DNA of 40,432 nucleotides, from positions 1 through 40,432 of the forward strand of contig JADIMQ010000117.1 in assembly GCA_017694655.1 (NCBI GenBank), given 5' to 3'. The notes beneath the pieces are model-generated. The model made no database searches, was not told where the DNA came from, and saw only the letters and a program-made list of their open reading frames with translations. Made by a program: the position numbers and the translations under genes. The stretch's first letter is position 1, and the number at the start of each line of letters is the position of its first letter. This DNA comes from Candidatus Cryptobacteroides merdigallinarum (GTDB lineage Bacteria; Bacteroidota; Bacteroidia; Bacteroidales; UBA932). Positions 26,195 through 34,088 of the stretch are shown here, in pieces.

Positions 26195-27691
26195 CTATTG
26201 GTAAGAGCCCATTTTCAGGATGTTGACCTCTCCCTCCGAGAGATATCTCCACTGTCCTTTCTTCAGGCCCTTCTTGGTGAGTCCTGCGAAGTATACCCTG
26301 TCGAGACCCTTCACCTCGTAGCCGAGGGATTCGAAGATTCTCCTGACAATCCTGTTCTTCCCGGAGTGTATCTCGATGCCGATTTTCCTGTGGTCGGAAT
26401 CGTCGATGTACTCGAGCTCGTCCGCCGCGATGTCCCCGTCGGAGAGGGTGATGCCGGAGAGTATCCTCTCGAAGTCTTCCTGCTTCAGCTCGGTGTTGAG
26501 GCTCACCTGGTATATCTTCTTCTTGTTGTAGGAAGGGTGCGTCAGCTTTTCAGCCAGTTCCCCGTCGTTGGTGAACATGAGCACCCCTGTGGTGTTCTTG
26601 TCGAGGCGTCCCACGGAGAATACCCTGGACTTGCAGGACTTGAGGAGTTCCATGACGGTTTTCTCCGCATGAGGGTCGCTCGTGGTGGTGACGAAGCCCT
26701 TCGGCTTGTTCATCACGATGTAGACCTTCTTTTCCCCCTTGAGTTTCTCTCCGTTGAAGCGTACCTCGTCCTTGCTTGAGCTGATCTTGGTCCCGAGCTC
26801 GGTCACTACCTGGCCGTTTACGGTCACCACGCCGGCAAGGATGAAGTTGTCGGCCTCCCTTCTCGAGCAGATGCCCGAGTTGGAGATGAACTTGTTGAGC
26901 CTTACCTCGTCCTTGACAGGTACCGGAGTGTAGTCGAAGTCGGACATGGCCTCCTCCGCCTGCTTCCTCTTCCTGTCTATCATCTTGTTGATACCGCTCG
27001 GGGCAGTGGATACCTTCGGGCGGAACTGCTGCTTCCCGGCCTGCGGTTTCCGGCCTGCCGGCCTGCGTCCAGGGGCAGTGCCCCTCCTGTTCCCGTACGG
27101 CCTTCTCTCCCCGTCTTCCTGCTGGTAGAATCTCCTTTCTCCGGAATCAGGGTAGCCCCCGTCCTGGTAGCCTCCTCCAGCATTGTACGGACGCCTGTCC
27201 CCGTACTGGTTCCTGCGCCTGTCCCCGGAGTCCCCGTAGCTCCTGCGTTCGCCGAAGTCCCGGCTTCCGTATTCCCTGCGTGGCCCGTACTGGCCGCCGT
27301 GGTCGCTGCCGTAGCTCCTGCGCTCGCCGTATCCATATCCGCCGCGGCCTTCAGGGTTCCTGCGTTCGCCGAAATCCCGGCTGCCGTATTCGCGGCCGCT
27401 TCCGTATTCCCTGCGGCTGTCGAAGCCCCTGTCGCCGTATCCGCGGCTCTCGTAGTCTCTGGAATTCCTCCTTTCACTGTTCCCGGAATAGCTCCTGCGC
27501 TCCCCGGAAGGGATGAATCTTCTTTCGTCGTTAGAGGAATAAAGCCGCTCCACACTCGGCTGCGACCTTCCTATCCTCGGTCTTTTCGGCTTGGATGGAA
27601 TCCTCGTCTCTTCGTTCCCAAATCCTTTGTCGCCGTACTCTCTACGGCCTTCGTTTTCGCGGACAAATCCGCCGTTGTTGCTGTTTTCCAT
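26195..27691 (-). CDS. RluB/RsuA-type 23S/16S rRNA pseudouridine synthase with long Arg/Gly-rich N-terminus
   Basis: A 498-residue protein. The C-terminal half is a normal RsuA/RluB-family synthase: S4 RNA-binding domain (VRLNKFISNSGICSRREAD, near 260-300), catalytic block VGRLDKNTTGVLMF near 360, then KKKIYQVSL and GKNRIVRRIFESLGYEV. The first 220 residues are disordered and built of repeats rich in Arg, Gly, Tyr and Ser (YGSRDFGERR, RRSYGD, EYGSGREYG), much like RGG/RG RNA-binding tails. Such extensions occur in several Bacteroidota members of the family; this one is long. ATG 27691 is chosen (MENSNNGGF) over an upstream frame start at 27712. It heads the cluster with era, parC and aroK. 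Confidence 0.9.
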   Translation of the reverse strand: MENSNNGGFVRENEGRREYGDKGFGNEETRIPSKPKRPRIGRSQPSVERLYSSNDERRFIPSGERRSYSGNSERRNSRDYESRGYGDRGFDSRREYGSGREYGSRDFGERRNPEGRGGYGYGERRSYGSDHGGQYGPRREYGSRDFGERRSYGDSGDRRRNQYGDRRPYNAGGGYQDGGYPDSGERRFYQQEDGERRPYGNRRGTAPGRRPAGRKPQAGKQQFRPKVSTAPSGINKMIDRKRKQAEEAMSDFDYTPVPVKDEVRLNKFISNSGICSRREADNFILAGVVTVNGQVVTELGTKISSSKDEVRFNGEKLKGEKKVYIVMNKPKGFVTTTSDPHAEKTVMELLKSCKSRVFSVGRLDKNTTGVLMFTNDGELAEKLTHPSYNKKKIYQVSLNTELKQEDFERILSGITLSDGDIAADELEYIDDSDHRKIGIEIHSGKNRIVRRIFESLGYEVKGLDRVYFAGLTKKGLKKGQWRYLSEGEVNILKMGSYQ

Positions 27692-27754
27692 TTTCTTTGT
27701 GCCTCCCGGCAATTTTGTTGTAAATTAAAAACCTGTTGTTCTATAAAATGTTCT

Positions 27755-27783
27755 GCCGGCCCCGGTCCTTGCCGGGTTCCGGC
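27755..27783 (-). terminator. Terminator of the exbB-exbD-tonB operon
   Basis: Nested stems GCCGG/CCGGC (27755-27759, 27779-27783) and CCCGG/CCGGG (27761-27765, 27772-27776) follow the tonB stop on the - strand, with an A/T-rich run (ACATTTTATAG) just beyond. Confidence 0.65.
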
Positions 27784-27791
27784 CCTTGAAG

Positions 27792-28583
27792 TCATTTCAG
27801 CTTGAATATGTATGTTATTGTCCCGGCCTGCTGCACAGGTGCGTCAGGCTTCACATTGAACTGGGCATCGAGGGCGGCTTTCCTCGCGGCCTCCCACAGG
27901 GTCTTGTCGGAGACCGTTGTCCCGGTACCTCCCGGGACTGCGCTCCTGACGTTCCCCTGCCTGTCCACAAGTATGTCTACCACGACTATGCCCCCTGCCT
28001 GTACCCCGTATACCGGCTTCGGCAGGGTCCCGACAACGCTCCGGCCCTTGAGCCTGGCGTTCGGTTCCCCGGATGTCCTCCCGGTCCTGGTGTTCCCGAG
28101 CGCGTGCCCGGCCTTCAGCCTGTCCCCTGGCTTTTCAGCCGTCTGCGGGGCGAGGGTGTCCTTCTTAGTGTCGTTGTCCGCCGCATGGAAAAGGGCCCTC
28201 CTGTCTATCTCGGGCTTTCTCGGCGGCTCAGGCACTTCCACATCCCCGTCTTCCCCGACGGTTGCTTCAGGGGCTTCGTTGGCCTGTGACCCTTCCAGCT
28301 GGGCCTCGGCCTTCTGGACCAGGTTCAGCTCTTTCTGCGGGTCTGCGTCGACGGCCCTCGGCTGTGTCCCGTCTATTACCTGTTCAGGTATCTCGACCTC
28401 GTTTTCCATCTCCACGAACTCCACCAGCATGGACTGCTCCGGAGGCGGCGGGTACAGGTATTTCAGCCCGCTCGTCACCCCGATGACCAGCAGCAGGACA
28501 TGCACCCCGGCCGCGAGCACGATTCCTGCTGCCGTGGACTTCCGCTCCTGGCGGGCGCGTTCCTGTTCGTAGATCCTGGACAT
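27792..28583 (-). CDS. TonB-family energy transducer
   Basis: A 263-residue TonB-type protein. A short cytoplasmic start (MSRIYEQERARQERKS) precedes one membrane helix (about 19-41, AAGIVLAAGVHVLLLVIGV), then a periplasmic linker with Pro/Glu-rich parts (VEVPEPPRKPEID). The C-terminal TonB domain (about 175-263) contains GGIVVVDILVDRQGNVRSAVPGG and ends GTITYIFKLK. It passes proton-motive energy from ExbBD to outer-membrane receptors. It is third in the exbB-exbD-tonB order, 9 nt after exbD, and next to the B12 uptake operon, whose BtuB receptor it may serve. Confidence 0.87.
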   Translation of the reverse strand: MSRIYEQERARQERKSTAAGIVLAAGVHVLLLVIGVTSGLKYLYPPPPEQSMLVEFVEMENEVEIPEQVIDGTQPRAVDADPQKELNLVQKAEAQLEGSQANEAPEATVGEDGDVEVPEPPRKPEIDRRALFHAADNDTKKDTLAPQTAEKPGDRLKAGHALGNTRTGRTSGEPNARLKGRSVVGTLPKPVYGVQAGGIVVVDILVDRQGNVRSAVPGGTGTTVSDKTLWEAARKAALDAQFNVKPDAPVQQAGTITYIFKLK

Positions 28584-28592
28584 TTCTGTTTT

Positions 28593-29006
28593 CTATTCAG
28601 GCGATGTCGCCAATATTACCTTGTAGTGGTTCCTTTTCGCGATGTTCATCAGCTTCACGACCTCCCCGATAGGGACGGTCTCGTCGGAATATATGGAGAA
28701 AGTCGGGTCTTCCTCCGTCATGAGAAGCCCGTTGAGCTCCCCCTCTATCTGGTCGAACCGCACCGGGGTCTGCTCCCCGTTGATGTGGTAGGTGAACTTC
28801 CCTGTCTCCTGGTAATGCTTTATTGAGACGCTTACCGTGGCCTTGGCCGACACCTGCCCCGTGCTTTTCGGGAGGAGCAGCTTCAGCGCGTTAGGGTTCA
28901 CGAGGGTGGATGTCACCAGGAAGAAGATGAGCAGCAGGAATACGATGTCGGTCATGGACGACATCGAGAATTCCGAAAGTACCTTTGTATTTCTCTTGAT
29001 AGCCAT
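28593..29006 (-). CDS. exbD: Biopolymer transporter ExbD/TolR
   Basis: A 137-residue ExbD/TolR protein with one N-terminal membrane helix. It carries the essential helix Asp in MSSMTDIVFLLLIFFLVTS (about residues 16-34), followed by the LPKS motif and a small periplasmic domain. It uses the proton gradient with ExbB. The gene lies 3 nt after exbB. ExbD rather than TolR is favoured by the adjoining tonB-type gene. Confidence 0.9.
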   Translation of the reverse strand: MAIKRNTKVLSEFSMSSMTDIVFLLLIFFLVTSTLVNPNALKLLLPKSTGQVSAKATVSVSIKHYQETGKFTYHINGEQTPVRFDQIEGELNGLLMTEEDPTFSIYSDETVPIGEVVKLMNIAKRNHYKVILATSPE

Positions 29007-29009
29007 TTC

Positions 29010-29729
29010 CTACTCCTCTTCCTTTCTCTCGCGCCTGTCCGGGCCGTCGTTGAGGATGTCCATGAGCTCGATGGTGTTGCTCTCCATCACGAAGACCAGG
29101 TCCGAGATGCGGGAAGTCAGGTAGTTGTATCCGAAATATGCCAGGATACCGACTATGAGTCCTCCCACGGTTGTCACCATCGCGGTGTATATACCGCCGG
29201 AAAGAAGGGTGATGTCGATGTTGTTGCCGGCGTTGGCCATGTTGAAGAACGCCTGTATCATACCCATCACCGTGCCGAGGAACCCGATCATGGGAGCGCC
29301 TCCGGCAATGGTGGCGAGCATCGGCAGCCCTTTTTCGAGCCTTGCGACCTCCACGTTGCCTACGTTTTCCACGGCTGTCTGTATGTCCTGGAGCGGACGG
29401 CCCATCCTTCCCACCCCTTCCTCGATGAGCCTTGCGATAGGCGAATCGTATCTCTGGCAGAGGCTTATGGCGGACTTGACCTTCCCGTCATGGATCATAT
29501 CGTTGATGTTCTTCATGAAATTCTTGTCGATGGTGCCGGCCTTGCGTATCATCCACCATTTCTTCCCAAAGATGTAGATGGCGACGATGGACAGTGCAAG
29601 GAGTACCAGCATGAGCCAGCCTCCTTTGGCTGCCAGCTGCAGCACAGAATAAGTCACAACTTCCTGCTGAGGAAGCTCCCCGATGGTGGTCCCGGCCTCG
29701 CCGGCCATTTGTAATAGACTGAACAGCAT
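29010..29729 (-). CDS. exbB: MotA/TolQ/ExbB proton-channel protein
   Basis: A 239-residue ExbB-type protein with three membrane helices: about 35-53 (GGWLMLVLLALSIVAIYIF), 135-160 (GGAPMIGFLGTVMGMIQAF, the conserved channel block) and 175-200 (LLSGGIYTAMVTTVGGLIVG). It forms the pentameric channel around ExbD. The first ATG at 29729 is used; the leader is amphipathic rather than a cleaved signal. It is first of the three-gene exbB-exbD-tonB operon. Confidence 0.92.
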   Translation of the reverse strand: MLFSLLQMAGEAGTTIGELPQQEVVTYSVLQLAAKGGWLMLVLLALSIVAIYIFGKKWWMIRKAGTIDKNFMKNINDMIHDGKVKSAISLCQRYDSPIARLIEEGVGRMGRPLQDIQTAVENVGNVEVARLEKGLPMLATIAGGAPMIGFLGTVMGMIQAFFNMANAGNNIDITLLSGGIYTAMVTTVGGLIVGILAYFGYNYLTSRISDLVFVMESNTIELMDILNDGPDRRERKEEE

Positions 29730-29782
29730 AATTTTAAGTCGTACTTAAATATATTTGAAAACTTTTTGGCCAAAATACCCCG

Positions 29783-29790
29783 CAAAATTA
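29783..29790 (-). promoter_or_regulatory. Possible -7 box of exbB
   Basis: TAATTTTG on the - strand matches TAnnTTTG, 53 bases before the exbB start. No clear TTG lies at the right distance upstream, so the support is partial. Confidence 0.4.
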
Positions 29791-29901
29791 GAAAAAATTT
29801 CGGGAAATCCTTGCCGAATCCATGTCAAGGTCTCAAGATTCTTCAGGCCCTGTCCCAGTGACGGCAGCGCACGGGCATCCTCCTCCGCAGAAACCCTGGG
29901 G

Positions 29902-30630
29902 TCATATTCCGAACACGCGGCGGATCTCTTCCATCACCGGATCCGAGCCGCACCGGAGCAGGATGGCCCTTCGGCCGTCTGCCAGCAGTACCTTGTCGGC
30001 GGACTTCACCGCTATCTCCACGTCGTGTGTGGAGAAAATCACGCATTTCCCTTCTTCTGACGCCGCTTTCCGAAGAATCGAGACTGTCTGGTGCTTGCCG
30101 GGGACATCCAGGAAAGCCGTCGGCTCGTCAAGGAGCATTACCGGCGTGTCCTGGGCGAGGGCCCTGGCTATCATGATCTTCTGCCTCTCCCCGTCGGACA
30201 TTTCCGCTATGTCCGTCATCGCGTAGTCCTGCATCCCGACAAGCTCTATCGCCCTGTCGGTCATCTCCTCGTCCTTTGCCCCGGGCCTGCCTGTCCATCC
30301 GGTCCACGGGGCTCGCCCCATAGCCACGAGTTCCCTGCCTTTCAGGTCCGGTACGAGGATGCGCTCTGTCCCGACGAAGGATACCGTCCTGGCCGCTTCC
30401 TCCCGGGAGAGCGACCGGATATCCCGACCTCCTATAAGGATTTCCCCTCCTGTCCTTCCTCCCGTGGTGTACGGCTTCTGCAGCCCGGCCAATGTCCTTA
30501 TGAGTGTGCTTTTCCCGCTTCCGTTGCGGCCGAGCAATGCTGTCAGCTCGCCCTTGCCGAACTTTGCCGAAATGTTCTCCAGCAGGATTTTCCTGCCATA
30601 CCCGAGTGTAATGTCCTTTATCTCTATCAT
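29902..30630 (-). CDS. btuD: Cobalamin-type ABC transporter ATP-binding protein (BtuD/FecE-like)
   Basis: A 242-residue ABC ATPase. Walker A is GRNGSGKST (34-42), the Q-loop follows in AGLQKP, the signature is MSDGERQKIMIARAL, Walker B is VMLLDEPTAFLD, and the switch His lies in IFSTHDVE. It belongs to the FecE/BtuD/HmuV group that imports siderophores, haem or B12. It follows the permease gene by 25 nt, last in an operon headed by a cobalamin riboswitch, so B12 import is strongly favoured. Confidence 0.9.
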   Translation of the reverse strand: MIEIKDITLGYGRKILLENISAKFGKGELTALLGRNGSGKSTLIRTLAGLQKPYTTGGRTGGEILIGGRDIRSLSREEAARTVSFVGTERILVPDLKGRELVAMGRAPWTGWTGRPGAKDEEMTDRAIELVGMQDYAMTDIAEMSDGERQKIMIARALAQDTPVMLLDEPTAFLDVPGKHQTVSILRKAASEEGKCVIFSTHDVEIAVKSADKVLLADGRRAILLRCGSDPVMEEIRRVFGI

Positions 30631-30655
30631 CTTTAAAGCCGGTTCATGTCCTGTG

Positions 30656-31669
30656 CTATCTCTGCTTCCAGGACTTCCTGTTCTTCATGACCACCCACAC
30701 GACTACAGGCACTCCGCACAGGGATGTGACGGCATTTATCGGGATGGCCGTTGATTTCGCTATCATGTCGCAGCCGAGCATGAGTATCCCTCCGCAGAGG
30801 GCTGTGGCCGGGACCAGGACCTTGTGGCCGGCAGTCCTTGCCAGCAGCCGGGCGATGTGCGGCACTGCAAGCCCGACGAAGCCGAGAGGGCCGCAGAATG
30901 CCGTGACGGTCCCTGCCAGAAGTACGGTGGCAAGGAATACCAGCATCCGTGTCTTGCGGATATCCACTCCTGATGTTACGGCATAGCTTTCACCGAGAAG
31001 CATCAGGTCCAGGGACTTGGACGAGACTGCCGTGGCGGCTGTGCCGCAGGCAGTTGCGGCCGCGAGTATGCAGAGCCTCGTCCCGGAGACGTTGCCGAGC
31101 GACCCCATCGTCCAAACGATATAGGCTTTAAGGGACTGTTCGTCGCTCAGGTACTGCAGTATCTGTACAAACGCGTCGATCCCGGCCCCGAGCATCATTC
31201 CTAGTATAAGGATGACGGTGATGTCCCCTATTTTCCGGCTGGCTGCAGCTATGACCAGAAGAACGGCCGCGGCTCCTGTCCAGGCGGCCCCGGCTATGCC
31301 GAATGACCCGAGGAGAGAATCCCGTATGGCCATGGACGAGGAGACGCCGAGTACGCACAGGGCGGCCCCGAGAGAGGCTCCGGAGCTTATCCCGAGCACA
31401 TACGGGCCTGCAAGGGGGTTGCGGAACAGTGTCTGCATCAGCAGCCCGCTGACAGATACCGCTGCCCCGGCGAGCAGGGCGGTAAGCGCCTTCGGAAGCC
31501 TTATACCGGTCACTATCAGCCGTGTCTGCTCTTCGGCGCCGCCTCCGGAGAGAACCTTCCACACCTCTCCCGGGGGTATCCCCGCGCTTCCGGTCATTAT
31601 GTCAGCCGCAAAGAGTGCGGCAAGCAGGAATATCCCGCAGGTCCACAATATCCCAGGTTTCATTTTCAT
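30656..31669 (-). CDS. btuC: Cobalamin-type ABC transporter permease (FecCD/BtuC family)
   Basis: A 337-residue permease of the FecCD/BtuC family with about ten membrane helices. Family blocks are LPKALTALLAGAAVSVSGLLMQTLFRNPLAGPYVLGISSGA (here split only by its own helices), GVDIRKTRMLVF, and GPLGFVGLAVPHIARLLA, the coupling region that contacts the ATPase. It is 25 nt before btuD and 21 nt after the binding-protein gene. Its substrate is inferred from the riboswitch and BtuB/BtuG genes upstream. Confidence 0.91.
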   Translation of the reverse strand: MKMKPGILWTCGIFLLAALFAADIMTGSAGIPPGEVWKVLSGGGAEEQTRLIVTGIRLPKALTALLAGAAVSVSGLLMQTLFRNPLAGPYVLGISSGASLGAALCVLGVSSSMAIRDSLLGSFGIAGAAWTGAAAVLLVIAAASRKIGDITVILILGMMLGAGIDAFVQILQYLSDEQSLKAYIVWTMGSLGNVSGTRLCILAAATACGTAATAVSSKSLDLMLLGESYAVTSGVDIRKTRMLVFLATVLLAGTVTAFCGPLGFVGLAVPHIARLLARTAGHKVLVPATALCGGILMLGCDMIAKSTAIPINAVTSLCGVPVVVWVVMKNRKSWKQR

Positions 31670-31691
31670 GGCAGGTAAATCTTTTCACTTG

Positions 31692-32933
31692 TTATTCCAG
31701 TTTCATGTAATAGTACAGCCCGTCGTCCCCGTCCGGGCTTCCTGGCCCGTCTCCGGTTCTCTCCTGACCGTTCTCCAGGGCAGCCTCTTTCCCGCAGGCG
31801 AGTTCCGGATGGAAAATCTTCATCAGGTCCCCGAGGACAAGGTCCGGCCTTGCCGGGCCGGATTCCCAGAAATCGTTCCCTCCGCCGGAGTTGACCCTCC
31901 TGTTGCAGTTGTACACCTTTTTCTCCAGGACACACCCGGTCCCTGCGAAGCCGGGATATCTTCCTGTCAGTTCCCTGATAGTGGCAAACTGTCCCGGATT
32001 CAGCCAGAAATCCGCCTCCGACACAAGCAGGAAGGCCTTTTCGAAGTCTATGGGCAGACTTTTGTCCGTATGGTTCTCACGGTAGATGTACTCTGCCCCC
32101 GCATCCTTTATCAGCCTTGCCATAGCCGATTCGGCCGGCGGCATATACCATATATCCCCGTATGGCGCGTTCAGCATCACCGTTGGCCTGGTCCGCACGC
32201 CTCCTTCCGTCCCGGCAAGGTATTGCCGCATGAATCCCGCGAGGGAGTCATACCTCTCCCTTATCTTTCCGAACTCTGCCTCTCCCTTCTCCCTGCATCC
32301 GAGTATCTCGGCTATCGCGACCATCCATTCAGCCCGTCCCAGCGGTATCTTTTCCAGGTATTCCCCTATGTAGACGAACGGTATCCCGAGCTCCCGGAGC
32401 CGGCCTTCCATGGGGCTGGAGGAGGTTATCCCGTAGAGCAGTACCACATCGGGACGGACCGCGGCCAGCTTCTCGAAGTCCGCGCCGGCTTCGCTGCCTA
32501 TGTCGGCTATCTCTCCACTGTGTTCCCGGATATGGCTGTTGCTGATGAATTCCAGTCCGGAAACGGCTTTGACGCGTGCTGTCTCGCCCACAAGGTCTAT
32601 CATCGCTATGTGTGATGAAGACATCGCGACGACCCTTTCCGCGCTGCCTTCCATGACCTGTCCCGTGAAGCCCTCGGGCGGCCTTTCACCACCGCGTGCA
32701 ATGAAGATCTCTGTCGCTGCCCCGTCGTCTCCCTGCCAGGAATGCACTGTCCTCAGGACCCGGCTCAATGAGTCCCGCATCCCGGCAATCTCGAACCCTT
32801 CAGCATACTCCGGTTCATAATATACTGTGTCGAAAACATCCGTCTGCACATTCCTGCTGCAACCAGCAGCCGCTGCAAGGAGGAATGTGCAGACGACTAC
32901 GGCCTGCCTGACTTTAAACTTAAACACGTCCAT
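31692..32933 (-). CDS. btuF: Cobalamin-type ABC transporter substrate-binding lipoprotein (BtuF-like)
   Basis: A 413-residue periplasmic binding protein of the BtuF/FepB type (two lobes joined by a long helix). Start 32933 is chosen because MDVFKFKVRQ leads a lipoprotein signal ending AAAAGC (Cys25); longer in-frame starts add an unlikely leader. Lobe motifs are VVAMSSSHIAMIDLVGE, FEKLAAVRPDVVLLYG and LRELGIPFVYIGEYLE. The C-terminus has an extra hydrophilic tail (ENGQERTGDGPGSPDGDD) beyond the usual family end. Its ATG overlaps the btuG stop by one base (TAATG), showing tight coupling. Confidence 0.88.
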   Translation of the reverse strand: MDVFKFKVRQAVVVCTFLLAAAAGCSRNVQTDVFDTVYYEPEYAEGFEIAGMRDSLSRVLRTVHSWQGDDGAATEIFIARGGERPPEGFTGQVMEGSAERVVAMSSSHIAMIDLVGETARVKAVSGLEFISNSHIREHSGEIADIGSEAGADFEKLAAVRPDVVLLYGITSSSPMEGRLRELGIPFVYIGEYLEKIPLGRAEWMVAIAEILGCREKGEAEFGKIRERYDSLAGFMRQYLAGTEGGVRTRPTVMLNAPYGDIWYMPPAESAMARLIKDAGAEYIYRENHTDKSLPIDFEKAFLLVSEADFWLNPGQFATIRELTGRYPGFAGTGCVLEKKVYNCNRRVNSGGGNDFWESGPARPDLVLGDLMKIFHPELACGKEAALENGQERTGDGPGSPDGDDGLYYYMKLE

Positions 32934-34081
32934 TATATATTGTCCTTTTTGAGGGTCCAGCATACCTTTGCCGGCGCAACCCCTGCCGTATGCTTCCATG
33001 CAAGGGATCCGTCGGCATTGAAATAATATACCGTACCCTCGGCCTTGTAGTCTCCGGCGTCCGATATTACGAAATCACCTGTGGCGGGGTTTATGTCGAG
33101 GCAGTAGCATGATTTCAGCGTGATTCCGGAAAGGTCGGCGAATCCTGATTCTGAAAATGTGCCTCCGGTTATCTTGCCGAACATGGCCGTCTCGTTCCAG
33201 GAGTCGTCATATATTGTGGACTGGGTATAGACAGTGCCGTTGAAATAGCTCCAGTTGGAGACCGGCTTGTCCAGGACGGGCGTGATGCCGTCCGTTTCCG
33301 GGTCGAATATGAATACCGCCCCGGGATCTTCATCGTAGTCTCCCCTGGAGGTCACATATATGGTGCCGTCGGCATACAGTATCTTGTACAGGTTCCTGTA
33401 TCCTGTGTCGACGGTCCTGTCTACGGAGAATCCGGAGAGGTCCACGACAGTTATCGTGTCGTCATATTCCTGGTAATGGAGGCCTCCCGAGTTAAGGATG
33501 TACAGGAAGCCGTCGAGGCAGAGCAGCTGTTCCGGTTCGTATCCTGTCTTCAATGTGGCGACGACCTTGTAGTCTGCCAGGGAGATTTTGTAGAGGGTCC
33601 CCTCGGAGGCGTAGGAGGTCACGTACAGATAGCCGTCCGACACGGTCCCGTAACGGCAGTTAGGCACTTCTACCTGCGCGATATGCCTTGCATCGTCGGC
33701 AGAGGCAATCTCCACTATGCCGGACCCGTTCATGATGATGAAAAGCAGTCCGCCGGAAATGAAGATGTCGTTCCCCGTATCCCCGAGTCCGTATGCCATG
33801 TCAGGATTCCGGGATTCGAAATAGCCGGTGTGATACTGTCCCGTGGCGAGGTCCACATAGTCGAGAGTGGCGTTGTTTGAGCCGTATCCCCCCTGGTTAA
33901 GGATGTAGAATCCTGACACTTCCCCCGACTCCACCGGTATGATGCCGGTGTCCGGCAGGTCTTTGTCCTTGGTGCATGAGCAAAGGACGGATGCTGTAAA
34001 AAGGACGAGCATCACGGGAAGCCTGGAGGCTTTTGTGTAAAATCCTGTGGCCTTGAAGGCCGGATGAGTGAATTTGACCAT
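32933..34081 (-). CDS. btuG: Surface beta-propeller lipoprotein, BtuG-like B12 capture protein
   Basis: A 382-residue lipoprotein with lipobox VLCSC (Cys36, after a 23-residue leader; a start at 34012 would shorten this). The body is a YncE/DUF5074-type seven-bladed beta-propeller: repeated blades such as VSGFYILNQGGYG, GYLYVTSYASEGTLYKISL, GFLYILNSGG, GTIYVTSRG and GDFVISDAGDYK. In Bacteroides thetaiotaomicron BtuG is such a propeller, sits on BtuB and binds B12 very tightly. Position directly after btuB, 7 nt away, and before btuF makes a BtuG role likely here. It rests on fold and context, not on ligand residues. Confidence 0.82.
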   Translation of the reverse strand: MVKFTHPAFKATGFYTKASRLPVMLVLFTASVLCSCTKDKDLPDTGIIPVESGEVSGFYILNQGGYGSNNATLDYVDLATGQYHTGYFESRNPDMAYGLGDTGNDIFISGGLLFIIMNGSGIVEIASADDARHIAQVEVPNCRYGTVSDGYLYVTSYASEGTLYKISLADYKVVATLKTGYEPEQLLCLDGFLYILNSGGLHYQEYDDTITVVDLSGFSVDRTVDTGYRNLYKILYADGTIYVTSRGDYDEDPGAVFIFDPETDGITPVLDKPVSNWSYFNGTVYTQSTIYDDSWNETAMFGKITGGTFSESGFADLSGITLKSCYCLDINPATGDFVISDAGDYKAEGTVYYFNADGSLAWKHTAGVAPAKVCWTLKKDNI

Positions 34082-34088
34082 ATAATAT

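Noticed and set aside
27299..27805. 168-codon + strand frame opposite the Arg/Gly-rich tail
   Set aside because: Low-complexity antisense translation caused by the repeats in the pseudouridine synthase gene.
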